From Actinocatenispora thailandica (GTDB taxonomy: Bacteria > Actinomycetota > Actinomycetes > Mycobacteriales > Micromonosporaceae): a DNA stretch of 64,000 nt. Below the pieces are notes generated by a model. That model made no database searches. It was not told the DNA's origin and worked only from the letters and a program-made list of their open reading frames with translations. The stretch is from NCBI RefSeq assembly GCF_016865425.1, contig NZ_AP023355.1:62001-126000 (forward strand), in the 5' to 3' direction. This document shows, piece by piece, positions 16,535 through 25,198 of the stretch. Within the stretch, counting starts at the first letter, position 1, and each line of letters begins with the position of its first letter. The translations under genes were made by a program, and so were the position numbers.

Positions 16535-16602
16535 CGAGGCGGCATTCACCTCCCCAAACGACAAGGCGCGGAGCTTGCCGCTACCTCGGCACCCCGGGTG
16601 CT

Positions 16603-17703
16603 TCAGCAGGTCCCAGCGGCCCAGGAGTCGTACCGCCGCTGCCAGGAGACGCAGTACCCGGGATAGTCGGGCGACGTGTCGGTCGGTACTCCGGGATCGC
16701 GCCACGGTACGGCGTCGCCGCCCGGATCGGCGGCCACCACGCTCGCGGACACGGTGACGGCCGGTACCGGGTAGCGACCGCCGCGCCGCGGATCGACGTA
16801 CACCTCGACGTACTGCTCCAGTTGGGCGCGCGGGCCGAACGGCAGGGTGGGTGCGGCGAGCAGGTTCCAGCGGTCGTCCCACCACAGGTAGGCACGCCAG
16901 GTGGTGCCGCCGTTCGCGGCGGGTCCGGACTGGACGACGACGGAGACCCGGTCGCCGTCGTGCACCGGGTACTGGTCGTAGTAGGTCCAGTCGCCGCCGG
17001 TGCTGTCGTAGGTGTAGACGTGCTGGCCGTTGTCGTCGAGCCAGCCGTCCTCGGTCCAGCCCGCTTCGATCCAGCGGGTCCGGCCGGCGACGTCGGCGCG
17101 CGCCATCACCCGGGCGGCGACGAAGTCGTTGCTGCGCCGCCGGACACCGGTGTCGCGGACCTGCAGGGTGGCGCCGACCGCGGCGTAGTCGTTCTCGCTG
17201 TACGCGCCGAGATGGCGGTACCCGTCGGCGTCCTCGGCCGGCCGGCCGGCGGCGATGCCGGTGCCGGGCTGGTCGGTCATCCCGGCGCCGGCCGCCGGGC
17301 CGACCTTCGCCGCATCGCTGCCCGGCACCGCCGTACCGGCCCCGTCGGGTGTCGTACCGGCGGCCGCCGCCGGCGTGCCCTCCGGCGTGGTCGGCCGGCC
17401 GGCAGGGGCCGTGCGGGCGGGGACGACGCGGGTGGGGGCCGCCCGGCAGGCGCCGTTGCCGGGTGGGCCGGTCGGCGCCCGGTCCGGCGCGGTCGGCCCG
17501 GGCGGCGGGCACGCGGGGAGGCCGGCGCCGGCGGCGGGGGTCGGACGCGGTCCGGCGGAGCTGGCCGTCGACCCGGGTGCCGGGGCGGCCACGGCCGGCA
17601 ACGGTACCGCGGTGCCGAGCACGACCAGCAGCAGCGATGCCGACCAGCGGGCGGGCGGGCGCGGGGGGACGCCGGTACCGGACCGGCAACGCCGAGGATT
17701 CAC
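16603..17703 (-). CDS. Secreted protein of unknown function, Pro/Ala/Thr-rich stalk plus C-terminal beta domain
   Basis: 366 residues. Residues 1-40 are a signal peptide (Arg-rich start, LLLVVLGTAVPLPAVAA). Residues 41-160 are a low-complexity Pro/Ala/Gly/Thr stalk. From about 165 a compact domain starts at YRHLGAYSENDYAAVGATLQ and is rich in Trp/Tyr (WIEAGWTEDGW, DWTYYDQYPV, TTWRAYLWWDDRW). It ends with two Cys likely to form a disulfide. I do not recognise the family; alternating polar/aromatic strands suggest a beta-sandwich that binds ligand or surface. GTG 17703 starts 4 nt after the TMEM175 stop, so expression may be coupled to that gene. Confidence 0.65.
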   Translation of the reverse strand: MNPRRCRSGTGVPPRPPARWSASLLLVVLGTAVPLPAVAAPAPGSTASSAGPRPTPAAGAGLPACPPPGPTAPDRAPTGPPGNGACRAAPTRVVPARTAPAGRPTTPEGTPAAAAGTTPDGAGTAVPGSDAAKVGPAAGAGMTDQPGTGIAAGRPAEDADGYRHLGAYSENDYAAVGATLQVRDTGVRRRSNDFVAARVMARADVAGRTRWIEAGWTEDGWLDDNGQHVYTYDSTGGDWTYYDQYPVHDGDRVSVVVQSGPAANGGTTWRAYLWWDDRWNLLAAPTLPFGPRAQLEQYVEVYVDPRRGGRYPVPAVTVSASVVAADPGGDAVPWRDPGVPTDTSPDYPGYCVSWQRRYDSWAAGTC

Positions 17704-17707
17704 GTGA

Positions 17708-18502
17708 CTACATAACGTTGGTCTCCGGTGTCGGTGACGACGGCCGGTGCGCCCCGAGCCAGCCCCGCAGCCGGCCGCCCAGCACCCGCAGCGGCACCGG
17801 CATGGCGATCCACACCAGGTACGACCACGATCCGAGCAGCGCGACCGGGATGGAGATCGCGAACATGCCGGCCATCACCAGCGAACGCATCTGCGCGCCG
17901 TCGATCGACTTCGCCGGGGCGCCCGGACGGAACAGGCCGTACGCCCACATGTCGCGCACCATCAGCAGGAACAGCACCCCGGAGACCGCCTGGGCCAGCG
18001 CGTACAGCCCGAACCGGACGATGAACGCGCCGTCGTCGTCGCTCTCGGTGAGCAGCTTCGTCAGGTACGGCAGCAGCACGATGATCATCAGCCAGATCAT
18101 GTTGAAGCGCAGTACCCGGCCGCCCAGCCGGCGGATCCAGCGGAACACCGCGTGGTGGCTCATCCAGTGCGCGCCGATCACCGCGAAGCTGATGAAGAAC
18201 GCGATGTAGTCCATCTTGCGGTCGAGCATCCAGCTCAGCACCTCGGCGCTGGTCCCCCGGTGCGGGACCGGGAGCTCCAGGGCGAGCAGGGTGATCGCGA
18301 TCGCCACCACCGCGTCGGAGAAGAAGGTGAGCCGCTCGGCCGCGGCGAACTCCACCTCCACCCGGGTCAGCCGGATCTCCTCCGCCTCGGCCCGGGTGGC
18401 GGCGTCCGCGACGCCGGTGGCGGAGTCCGCGGCCGGCCCGGCCGGATCCGCGGTCTCGGGTGCGCCGGGAGACCCGGAGCGGGACTGTGCTTCGTCAAGC
18501 AT
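17708..18502 (-). CDS. TMEM175-family potassium channel-like protein
   Basis: 264 residues. The family signature RxxxFSDAVxAIxxTLLxLxxP is seen as RLTFFSDAVVAIAITLLALELPVP at about residues 55-78. About six transmembrane segments follow, with AVIGAHWMSHH in helix 2-3, as in bacterial homologues that form tetrameric K+ leak channels. A 45-residue charged N-terminal extension (Glu/Ala-rich) is cytoplasmic. ATG 18502 is chosen as the first start leaving no long unrelated extension. Probably cotranscribed with the secreted protein downstream. Confidence 0.82.
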   Translation of the reverse strand: MLDEAQSRSGSPGAPETADPAGPAADSATGVADAATRAEAEEIRLTRVEVEFAAAERLTFFSDAVVAIAITLLALELPVPHRGTSAEVLSWMLDRKMDYIAFFISFAVIGAHWMSHHAVFRWIRRLGGRVLRFNMIWLMIIVLLPYLTKLLTESDDDGAFIVRFGLYALAQAVSGVLFLLMVRDMWAYGLFRPGAPAKSIDGAQMRSLVMAGMFAISIPVALLGSWSYLVWIAMPVPLRVLGGRLRGWLGAHRPSSPTPETNVM

Positions 18503-18704
18503 GAATGGCCTCGACAGCTCGGGTTGGGGAGGTCGGCTCGGCGGGCGTCGCCGCCATGGCGCCGTGACCTCCGGCGACGCCGTGAGTGTGCCAGACCGGC
18601 GAAACCGGTACCGGGTTCCGAACGGTGCGTCACCACGCGGGTCGCCGGTCACGATCTGGTCAGGTCGTGGCGGCGGGCCGCGGCGCGGTTGACAGACTGA
18701 GCGG

Positions 18705-20173
18705 ATGGCACACGGCTACCCGTACTCGGATCTGCCCGACTTCCTGCGCCGCCTGGAGAAGGCCGGCGAGCTGAAGCGGGTGTCGGTACCGGTCGATCCC
18801 ACCCTGGAGATCAGCGAGATCACCCAGCGGGTGGTCCGGGCCGGCGGGCCGGCGCTGCTGTTCGAGCGGCCGACCCGGGGCGACATGCCGGTCCTGATGA
18901 ACCTGTTCGGCACCCGCCGGCGCACCTCGCTGGCGCTGGGGTACGCGACGTCGACGAGATCGGCGACCGGATCGCCGAGCTGGTCAGGCTGGAGCTGCCG
19001 ACCGGCCTGGGCGGCATCTGGGGCGCGCTGGGCAAGCTCGGCCAGCTCAAGTCGGTGCCGCCGAAGCACGTGAAGAGCGCGTCGTGCCAGCAGGTGGTGT
19101 ACACCGGCGACGAGGTCGACCTGAACCGGCTGCCCGGCCTGCAGGTGTGGCCCGGCGACGGCGGGATCTACCACAACTTCGGGCTCACCCACACCAGGCA
19201 CCCGGAGACCGGCAAGCGCAACCTCGGCCTGTACCGGCTGCAACAGCACTCGCGCAACACGCTCGGCATGCACTGGCAGATCCACAAGGACTCGACCGCG
19301 CACCATGCGGTCGCGGAACGGCTCGGTCAGCGGCTGCCGGTCGCGGTCGCGTTCGGCTGCGACCCGGCCGTGTCGTACGCGGCGTCCGCGCCGCTGCCGG
19401 CCGACATCGACGAGTACCTGTTCGCCGGGTTCCTGCGCGGCGAGCGGGTCGAGATGGTCGACTGCAAGACCGTGCCGCTGCAGGTACCGGCGAACGCGCA
19501 GGTGGTGCTGGAGGGCTGGATCGAGCCGGGGGAGCGGGCGCCGGAGGGTCCGTTCGGCGACCACACCGGCTTCTACACACCGGTCGAGCCGTTCCCGGTG
19601 CTGCACGTCGAGTGCATGACGACCGCGAAAGACCCGGTGTACCAGTCGATCGTGACCTCGAAGCCGCCGCAGGAGGACCACGGCCTGGGCAAGGCGACGG
19701 AGCGGATCTTCCTGCCGCTGATCAAGATCCTGATCCCGGACATCGTCGACATGAACATGCCCGAGCCGGGGGTGTTCCACAACTGCCTGGTCGTGTCGAT
19801 CGACAAGCGGTTCCCGAAGCAGGCGCAGAAGGTGATGCACGCGGTCTGGGGTGCGCACCTGCTGTCCCTGACCAAGCTGGTGATCGTGGTGGACGCCGAC
19901 TGCGACGTGCACGACCTGCGCGAGGTGTCGTTCCGGGCCTTCGGCAACGTGGACTACCTGCACGACATCGTGGTCAGCGAGGGCCCGGTCGATCACCTGG
20001 ACCACTCGTCGTACCACCAGTTCTTCGGCGGCAAGCTGGGGGTCGACGCGACCCGCAAGCTGCCCACCGAGGGGTACACCCGCGACTGGCCGGAGATGAT
20101 GACCATGTCACCGGAAATCGTGTCCACTGTGGACAAACGCTGGTCGGAGTACGGTCTCGGGACGGGCCGCTGA
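18705..20173 (+). pseudogene. mqnL: UbiD-like decarboxylase of the futalosine menaquinone pathway, one-base frameshift
   Basis: Prenylated-FMN-dependent decarboxylase family. With a UbiA-like (mqnP) and a UbiX-like (mqnM) gene next to it, the assignment is MqnL, which decarboxylates the prenylated 1,4-dihydroxy-6-naphthoate intermediate. The N-terminal frame reads to [15 protein letters not shown] and then breaks at the G-run 18938-18941. One more G restores [20 protein letters not shown] and a continuous frame to TGA at 20173, 489 residues, the normal UbiD length. Downstream marks include the prFMN site region GIYHNFGLTHTRHPETGKRN and the Glu/Asp pair in ERAPEGPFGDHTGFY. The rest is intact and the pathway is essential, so a sequencing error is the likely cause. 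TGATG overlap with mqnP. Confidence 0.85.
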
Positions 20174-21120
20174 TGTCCGCCGACGGCGCGCCGGGCACCA
20201 CCGAGGGCACCGCGGACGCGGTCAGCGACTCGGTGGTCCGCCCCGGGCACGGCGCCCGCGCGTTCCTGCGGCTGGTGATGATCGAGCACTCGATCTTCGC
20301 GCTGCCGTTCGCGTACGTCGCCGCGCTGTCCGCGATGCGCCTGCACGGTGGCCACGTGCAGTGGCTCACGCTGATCGAGATCACCGTGGCGATGGTCGCC
20401 GGCCGTACCGTGGCGATGGCGGCGAACCGCATCATCGACCGGCACATCGACGCGCAGAACCCGCGCACCGCGCACCGCGAACTGGTCACCGGCGCGCTGT
20501 CGCTGCGCAAGGCGTACCTGGGGCTCGGCATCTCGCTGGTGGTCTTCTTCGTCAGCGCCGGCCTGCTGAACTGGCTCTGCCTCGCGCTGTCGCCGATCGC
20601 GCTGTTCTTCCTGATCATCTACTCGTACGCGAAGCGGTTCACCGACTTCCCGCAGGTGTTCCTGGGTCTGGCGCAGGCGATCGGCCCGATCGGTGCCTGG
20701 TTGGGCGTGACGGGCCACTGGTCCTGGACCGCGCTGCTGCTCGGCCTCGCCGTCGGCGCCTGGATCGGCGGCTTCGACTGCATGTACGCCTGCCAGGACG
20801 TCGAGGTGGACGCCAGGATCGGGGTGCGCAGCGTGCCGGTGCGGTTCGGCGTCGCCAACGCGCTGCGCGCCTCCGCGGTGGTGCACCTGGTCACGCTCGG
20901 GCTGTTCGTGGCATTCGGGCTGGGCGCCGGGTACGGCCCGATCTGGTGGGTGGGCCTCGGCATCACCGCCGTGATCCTCGGGTACGAGCACGCCATCGTC
21001 CGGCCGTCCGACCTGTCCCGGATGACCCGCGCGTTCTTCACCGCGAACGGCGTCGTCAGCATCGTGCTGTTCGTCTTCGCCCTCGCCGACCTGGTGTTTC
21101 TGCAGGGTCTGGGCGCCTGA
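20173..21120 (+). CDS. mqnP: UbiA-family prenyltransferase MqnP
   Basis: 315 residues, about eight to nine transmembrane helices. Both Asp-rich motifs of the UbiA superfamily are present: NRIIDRHIDAQNPRT (about residues 84-98) and DCMYACQDVEVD (about 201-212). They bind Mg-polyprenyl diphosphate. In the futalosine route this enzyme adds the polyprenyl tail to 1,4-dihydroxy-6-naphthoate at the membrane. ATG 20173 overlaps the mqnL stop by one base. Ubiquinone can be excluded since actinobacteria make menaquinone; heme O synthase (CtaB) is excluded by motif sequence. Confidence 0.88.
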   Translation: MSADGAPGTTEGTADAVSDSVVRPGHGARAFLRLVMIEHSIFALPFAYVAALSAMRLHGGHVQWLTLIEITVAMVAGRTVAMAANRIIDRHIDAQNPRTAHRELVTGALSLRKAYLGLGISLVVFFVSAGLLNWLCLALSPIALFFLIIYSYAKRFTDFPQVFLGLAQAIGPIGAWLGVTGHWSWTALLLGLAVGAWIGGFDCMYACQDVEVDARIGVRSVPVRFGVANALRASAVVHLVTLGLFVAFGLGAGYGPIWWVGLGITAVILGYEHAIVRPSDLSRMTRAFFTANGVVSIVLFVFALADLVFLQGLGA

Positions 21121-21400
21121 CCGGGCGATCGTCCCGGCCCGCAACCAGCCGGTAACCCGATCCGCACCGGGCGGAAATCCCGGCACAACCGGTCCGACTC
21201 CGGCGTCGGTTGGAGTAGGACCCGGCGGCGTGGGTAGCAGAAACGGGCGGATGTGGCCCAGGTGACATTCACGGCAACCGGCTCTGGCTGTACGGAGGGT
21301 GGACGGTACATTCACCTTCCGCGATCCTGGATGTCTGCCCCCGGTTCTGTCCGAGTGTCGGACCGACCCCGCCGCTCGGCGATGGGGGAGGAGGTAGCGC

Positions 21401-21589
21401 GTGACCAGATCGAAATGGCGAGAGCTGGATGCGGCAACGAAGCCCCCGGCACCACGTCGGCCCAGCGACGACACCGAAGAACGCACCGGCGACGCAGCCG
21501 GTGACCGGGTGATCATGGATCGTGTCACCGGCGACGGCCCGGTGGACAGCTGGACCGACACCGACGAGTACCTCAGCATCGAGCCCTGA
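21401..21589 (+). CDS. Small acidic protein of unknown function
   Basis: 62 residues, GTG start with a strong ribosome-binding site (GGAGGAGG, 6 nt upstream). The sequence is hydrophilic, first basic (TRSKWRELD) then Asp/Glu-rich, ending DTDEYLSIEP, with no membrane segment and no Cys. It sits alone between mqnP and mqnM and is closed by a 12-bp hairpin. I do not recognise the family. The strong ribosome-binding site and the terminator speak for a real gene; composition alone does not. Confidence 0.5.
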   Translation: MTRSKWRELDAATKPPAPRRPSDDTEERTGDAAGDRVIMDRVTGDGPVDSWTDTDEYLSIEP

Positions 21590-21605
21590 GCGGCTCGGGC
21601 CCCGT

Positions 21606-21635
21606 GGGCCGGTGCGCACCGTCGCGCACCGGCCC
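21606..21635 (+). terminator. 12-bp perfect hairpin after the small acidic protein gene
   Basis: GGGCCGGTGCGC / GCGCACCGGCCC with a 6-nt loop, 16 bp after the stop codon. It would separate the small gene from mqnM transcription or attenuate read-through. Confidence 0.6.
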
Positions 21636-21782
21636 GCGGTGTCCGTACACCTCACCGACGGTGACGCACTCGCGGAACATCGCCGGTCGACCCGGGCTGA
21701 CCCGGCGCCCCGCTGGGGTCGCCGCGGGCACCTCCGTACCCGCCGCCGGCCCGGGGCGTCGGCCGGTGCGGCAGAGTGGGGC

Positions 21783-22520
21783 ATGGCGAAGCAGCGTCGA
21801 CCGTGGATCGTCGGGATGTCCGGGGCGTCCGGCACCCCGTACACGCGGGCGGTGGTCGCGGCGCTGCTCGACGCCGGTGAGCCGGTGGACCTGATCGTCT
21901 CCCGGGCGGCCCGGCTGACCATGCTGGACGAGACCGGCCAGTCGTTCCGGGACGGGCGCTGGCGCGACGACCTGGCCGGCTTCCTCGGCCGTGACCTCAC
22001 AAACGCCGACCTGCGGTACTGGCCGGCGGCGGACCTCGCCGCCGGACCGAGTTCCGGTTCGTACCCGGCGCGCGGCATGGTGGTGGTGCCGGCCAGCACG
22101 GCGGCCTGCGCCGGCATCGCCCTCGGCCTGTCGAAGGACCTGCTGCAACGGGCCGCGGACGTCAACCTGAAGGAGCACCGGCCGGTCGTGGTGGTGCCAC
22201 GGGAGACGCCGGTACCGCGCAGCCACCTGGTGCACCTGCTGGCGTTGCACGACGCGGGCGCCACGGTGCTGCCGGCGAGCCCGGCGTTCTACGCGGGTGC
22301 GCGCGACGTGCAGCAGCTGGTCGACTTCGTGGCCGGCCGGGTGCTGGACGCGCTGGCGATCCCGCACACGCTCTACCTGCGCTGGTCAGGGCGGTTGGGC
22401 GCGGCCCGGCTGGAGGCCAAGGATCGGATCGGTGCGGCCGGGCTGGGCGAGATCGCGCCGGAGCGGGTCGAGGCGGATGTGGACAGCAACGATCCGGCGA
22501 GTCGGTCAGACCCGGAGTAG
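21783..22520 (+). CDS. mqnM: UbiX-like flavin prenyltransferase of menaquinone synthesis
   Basis: 245 residues. UbiX family: FMN-binding GMSGASGTPYT near the N-terminus (about residues 11-21), the helix VVVPASTAACAGIALGLSKDLLQRAADV and PRETPVPRSHLVHLLALHDAGATVLPASPAFY. UbiX enzymes attach a dimethylallyl group to FMN, supplying the prFMN cofactor that the UbiD-like partner MqnL needs. The order mqnL-mqnP-(small gene)-mqnM in one direction is the late futalosine set. The C-terminal 40 residues are an acidic extension. ATG 21783 chosen as the start of the conserved N-terminus. Confidence 0.85.
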   Translation: MAKQRRPWIVGMSGASGTPYTRAVVAALLDAGEPVDLIVSRAARLTMLDETGQSFRDGRWRDDLAGFLGRDLTNADLRYWPAADLAAGPSSGSYPARGMVVVPASTAACAGIALGLSKDLLQRAADVNLKEHRPVVVVPRETPVPRSHLVHLLALHDAGATVLPASPAFYAGARDVQQLVDFVAGRVLDALAIPHTLYLRWSGRLGAARLEAKDRIGAAGLGEIAPERVEADVDSNDPASRSDPE

Positions 22521-22528
22521 AACTCCGG
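22512..22528. terminator. Short hairpin at the end of mqnM
   Basis: CCGGAGT-AGA-ACTCCGG spans the stop codon of mqnM, in the 58-bp convergent gap with the BldC-like gene. Possibly bidirectional. Confidence 0.35.
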
Positions 22529-22578
22529 TGCCGCGTCTGCCCGGCGCCGCCGGATCGCTGTCTCTCGGTTGTGCCGCG

Positions 22579-22824
22579 TCAGTGCGACGTTGCCTGGCTC
22601 TCCTCAGGGAACCCTGCTTCGTCGCCGCTGAGCAGCGCGCGAACCTCCGACTCCCGGAACCTGCGGTGCCCGCCCGGCGTGCGGATGCTGCCGATCCGCC
22701 CGGCTGCGGCCCATCGGGTCACGGTCTTCGGGTCTACTCGGAACAACGAGGCCACCTCACCCGGTGTGAGCAGCCGATCGGAACTCTCCACGACCCCCCT
22801 TTGTACATACTCCCCTGAATCCAT
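22579..22824 (-). CDS. BldC-family (MerR-like) DNA-binding protein
   Basis: 81 residues. The core RLLTPGEVASLFRVDPKTVTRW and RTPGGHRRFRESEVRALL is nearly the sequence of Streptomyces BldC, a small winged helix that lacks the MerR dimerisation helix and binds DNA as asymmetric head-to-tail oligomers on direct repeats. In Streptomyces BldC delays entry to development; whether this is the orthologue or a paralogue cannot be decided here. ATG 22824 is chosen; GTG 22791, with GGGGGG just upstream, is an alternative that would trim 11 residues. It faces the AsnC gene across a long, relatively AT-rich intergenic region. Confidence 0.85.
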   Translation of the reverse strand: MDSGEYVQRGVVESSDRLLTPGEVASLFRVDPKTVTRWAAAGRIGSIRTPGGHRRFRESEVRALLSGDEAGFPEESQATSH

Positions 22825-23197
22825 TACAGCATCGACGTCCCCCGCCGTCCCGGAAATGGTCGGAACGCCACCCGATGGGGTGTTGTGGCGACGCACACTT
22901 CTTCAACCGCCTGTAGGAATATTGTCACTCGGAGCTGTGCACAAGGGTGGATGTTGGGATTTTTAACAGTCGGTATCCGCTATCGGGTTACCGCACCGAT
23001 CCGACGAACGCTGCCAATCGAGCCCGCTCGCGTGTACTGAGCGCAGTCACCGGCGGCGAGCGGCTACCTCTTTCCCGGCAAGTTTCGGAGCGCCCCTTCC
23101 GGCCGCCCGGCGCCGGTCGAACGGAAACGAACGGCGGACCCGGTGGATCGCGGGCCGCCGGCCCGCCTCGCTCGATCAAGATCCACTAGGTACGCCC
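22825..23197. other. Divergent intergenic region, bldC-like / asnC-like
   Basis: About 370 bp with no gene. It is unusually AT-rich for the window around 22915-22985 (GGAATATTGTCAC and GGGATTTTTAACAG). It probably holds the promoter of the BldC-like gene: TTGTGC, 17 nt, TATTCC is one weak reading on the minus strand. The half near 23100-23180 is GC-rich, with no clear repeat. Confidence 0.4.
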
Positions 23198-23203
23198 TAA
23201 ACT
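23198..23203 (+). promoter_or_regulatory. Leaderless -10 box of the AsnC-family gene
   Basis: TAAACT, 6 nt, GTG at 23210. One of the best matches to TANNNT in the window. Confidence 0.5.
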
Positions 23204-23209
23204 GTCGCG

Positions 23210-23674
23210 GTGGACTCGACCGACCGGCAGATCCTCGACCTGCTGCGCAGCAACGCCCGCCTGTCGTATGCGGAGCTCGGTCGGCAGATAGGTCTCTCCC
23301 CGCCCGCCGTGCACGACCGGGTTTCCAAACTCGAATCCACCGGCGTGATCCTCGGCTACCGGACCCTGGTCGAACCCGAGACCATCGGCCTCGGCGTGAC
23401 CGCGCTGGTCGGCATCGTGCAGACCGACAGCAGCGAGGCCGACGACATCGCCGCCGAGCTGACCAAGCTGCCCGAGGTGGAGTCCTGCTACTACCTGGCC
23501 GGTCAGGAATCGTTCCTGTGCAAGGTACGGGTCGGCACGATCGCGCAGCTCGAAGTGCTGATCGGCCGGCTCAACCGGGTGCCCGGGGTGGCCCGTACCC
23601 ACTCGACCATCGCGTTGTCCACCAAGTGGGAGAACCGGCCCCAGCCCCTGACCGACCCGGACGGCGAGCAATGA
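23210..23674 (+). CDS. Lrp/AsnC-family transcriptional regulator
   Basis: 154 residues. The N-terminal HTH is [20 protein letters not shown] followed by [20 protein letters not shown]; the C-terminal RAM/AsnC effector domain (about residues 65-145) includes ALVGIVQTD and [17 protein letters not shown]. Such proteins form octamers that sense amino acids. The target is not visible; it lies between menaquinone genes and fumC, and no amino-acid gene adjoins it. GTG start by the leaderless pattern. Confidence 0.88.
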   Translation: MDSTDRQILDLLRSNARLSYAELGRQIGLSPPAVHDRVSKLESTGVILGYRTLVEPETIGLGVTALVGIVQTDSSEADDIAAELTKLPEVESCYYLAGQESFLCKVRVGTIAQLEVLIGRLNRVPGVARTHSTIALSTKWENRPQPLTDPDGEQ

Positions 23675-23721
23675 CGTCGAAGACGTCGACGATCACATCA
23701 GTGCACCGAGCGGAGTACCAC

Positions 23722-23805
23722 ATGAGCGAGCGGCAGCGAGCGAATCACGGGTGTCGAGTGTCGTGGAGCCTCACCGGGCTTCCGACGCAGGAGGAAGGCC
23801 GATGA
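23722..23805 (+). CDS. Candidate 27-codon upstream ORF overlapping fumC start
   Basis: ATG 23722 (GGAG 7 nt upstream) opens a frame beginning [10 protein letters not shown] whose TGA overlaps the fumC ATG as ATGA. The DNA start, GAGCGAGCGGCAGCGAGCG, resembles a short repeated motif common in actinobacterial genomes, so the frame may be accidental. If translated it would couple to fumC. Confidence 0.25.
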   Translation: MSERQRANHGCRVSWSLTGLPTQEEGR

Positions 23806-25193
23806 GCGGGGACGAGTTCCGGATCGAGCACGACACGATGGGCGAGGTGCGGGTACCCGCCGCGGCGAAGTGGCGGGCGCAGACCCAGCGCGCGGTGGAG
23901 AACTTCCCGATCTCCGGCCGCACCCTGGAACACGCGCACATCGCCGCGCTGGCCCAGATCAAGGCGGCCGCCGCCAAGGTCAATGCCGAACTCGGGGTGA
24001 TCGACGCGGACGTCGCCGAGGCGATCCGGTCCGCCGCCGTCGAGGTCGTCGACGGCGCCTGGGACGACCAGTTCCCGATCGACGTGTTCCAGACCGGCTC
24101 CGGCACCTCGTCGAACATGAACACCAACGAGGTGCTCGCCACCCTCGCCACCGAGCGACTCGGCCGGCCGGTACACCCGAACGACCACGTCAACGCGTCG
24201 CAGTCGTCCAACGACGTGTTCCCGTCCTCGATCCACGTCGCCGCGACCGCCGCCGTCACCGGCGACCTGATCCCGGCGCTGACGCACCTCGCGGACGCGC
24301 TGGCGGCCAAGTCCGCCGAGTTCGCCACCGTGGTCAAGTCCGGCCGGACCCACCTGATGGACGCCACCCCGGTCACCCTCGGCCAGGAGTTCGCCGGGTA
24401 CGCGGCGCAGGTCCGGTACGGGGTCGAGCGGCTGCAGGCGTCGCTGCCCCGGCTCGCCGAACTGCCGCTGGGCGGCACCGCCGTCGGTACCGGGATCAAC
24501 ACGCCGGCCGGGTTCTCCGCCAAGGTGATCGAGGAGGTCGCCGCGGCCACCAACCTGCCGCTCACCGAGGCACGCGACCACTTCGAGGCGCAGGGCGCCC
24601 GGGACGGACTCGTCGAGACGTCCGGCCAGCTGCGCACCATCGCGGCCGGGCTGTACAAGATCGTCAACGACCTGCGCTGGATGGGTTCCGGCCCGCGCAC
24701 CGGCCTGGGCGAGATCGCGCTGCCGGACCTGCAGCCCGGCTCGTCGATCATGCCGGGCAAGGTGAACCCGGTGCTGCCCGAGGCGGTACGGCAGGTCGTC
24801 GCCCAGGTGATCGGCAACGACGCGACCGTCGCGTTCGGCGGCACCCTCGGCGACTTCGAACTCAACGTGATGCTGCCGGTCATCGCCGTCAACGTGCTCG
24901 AATCGATCCGGCTGATCGCCAACGTGTCCCGGCTGCTCGCCGACCGCTGCGTCGCCGGCATCACCGCGAACGTGGCACGCTGCACCGAGTTCGCCGAGTC
25001 CTCGCCGTCGATCGTGACGCCGCTCAACCGCCACCTCGGGTACGAGGAGGGTGCCGCCATCGCGAAGCAGGCGCTGAAGGAGCGCAAGACCATTCGCGAG
25101 GTGGTCATCGAGCGTGGCCACGTCTCCTCGGGCAAGCTCACCGAGGCGCAGCTCGACGAGATCCTCGACGTGCTCTCCATGACTCACCCCTGA
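23802..25193 (+). CDS. fumC: Class II fumarate hydratase
   Basis: 463 residues. Converts fumarate to L-malate in the TCA cycle as an iron-free homotetramer. It shows the fumarase/aspartase signature [11 protein letters not shown] (about residue 315, mobile catalytic loop with Ser), [14 protein letters not shown] (substrate site), [11 protein letters not shown] and [18 protein letters not shown] (catalytic His region). The ATG at 23802 has an ideal AGGAGGAAGG 4-13 nt upstream. Argininosuccinate lyase and adenylosuccinate lyase lack these exact blocks. It is followed immediately by the second copy of the inverted-repeat element. Confidence 0.96.
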   Translation: MSGDEFRIEHDTMGEVRVPAAAKWRAQTQRAVENFPISGRTLEHAHIAALAQIKAAAAKVNAELGVIDADVAEAIRSAAVEVVDGAWDDQFPIDVFQTGSGTSSNMNTNEVLATLATERLGRPVHPNDHVNASQSSNDVFPSSIHVAATAAVTGDLIPALTHLADALAAKSAEFATVVKSGRTHLMDATPVTLGQEFAGYAAQVRYGVERLQASLPRLAELPLGGTAVGTGINTPAGFSAKVIEEVAAATNLPLTEARDHFEAQGARDGLVETSGQLRTIAAGLYKIVNDLRWMGSGPRTGLGEIALPDLQPGSSIMPGKVNPVLPEAVRQVVAQVIGNDATVAFGGTLGDFELNVMLPVIAVNVLESIRLIANVSRLLADRCVAGITANVARCTEFAESSPSIVTPLNRHLGYEEGAAIAKQALKERKTIREVVIERGHVSSGKLTEAQLDEILDVLSMTHP

Positions 25194-25198
25194 GGGTC

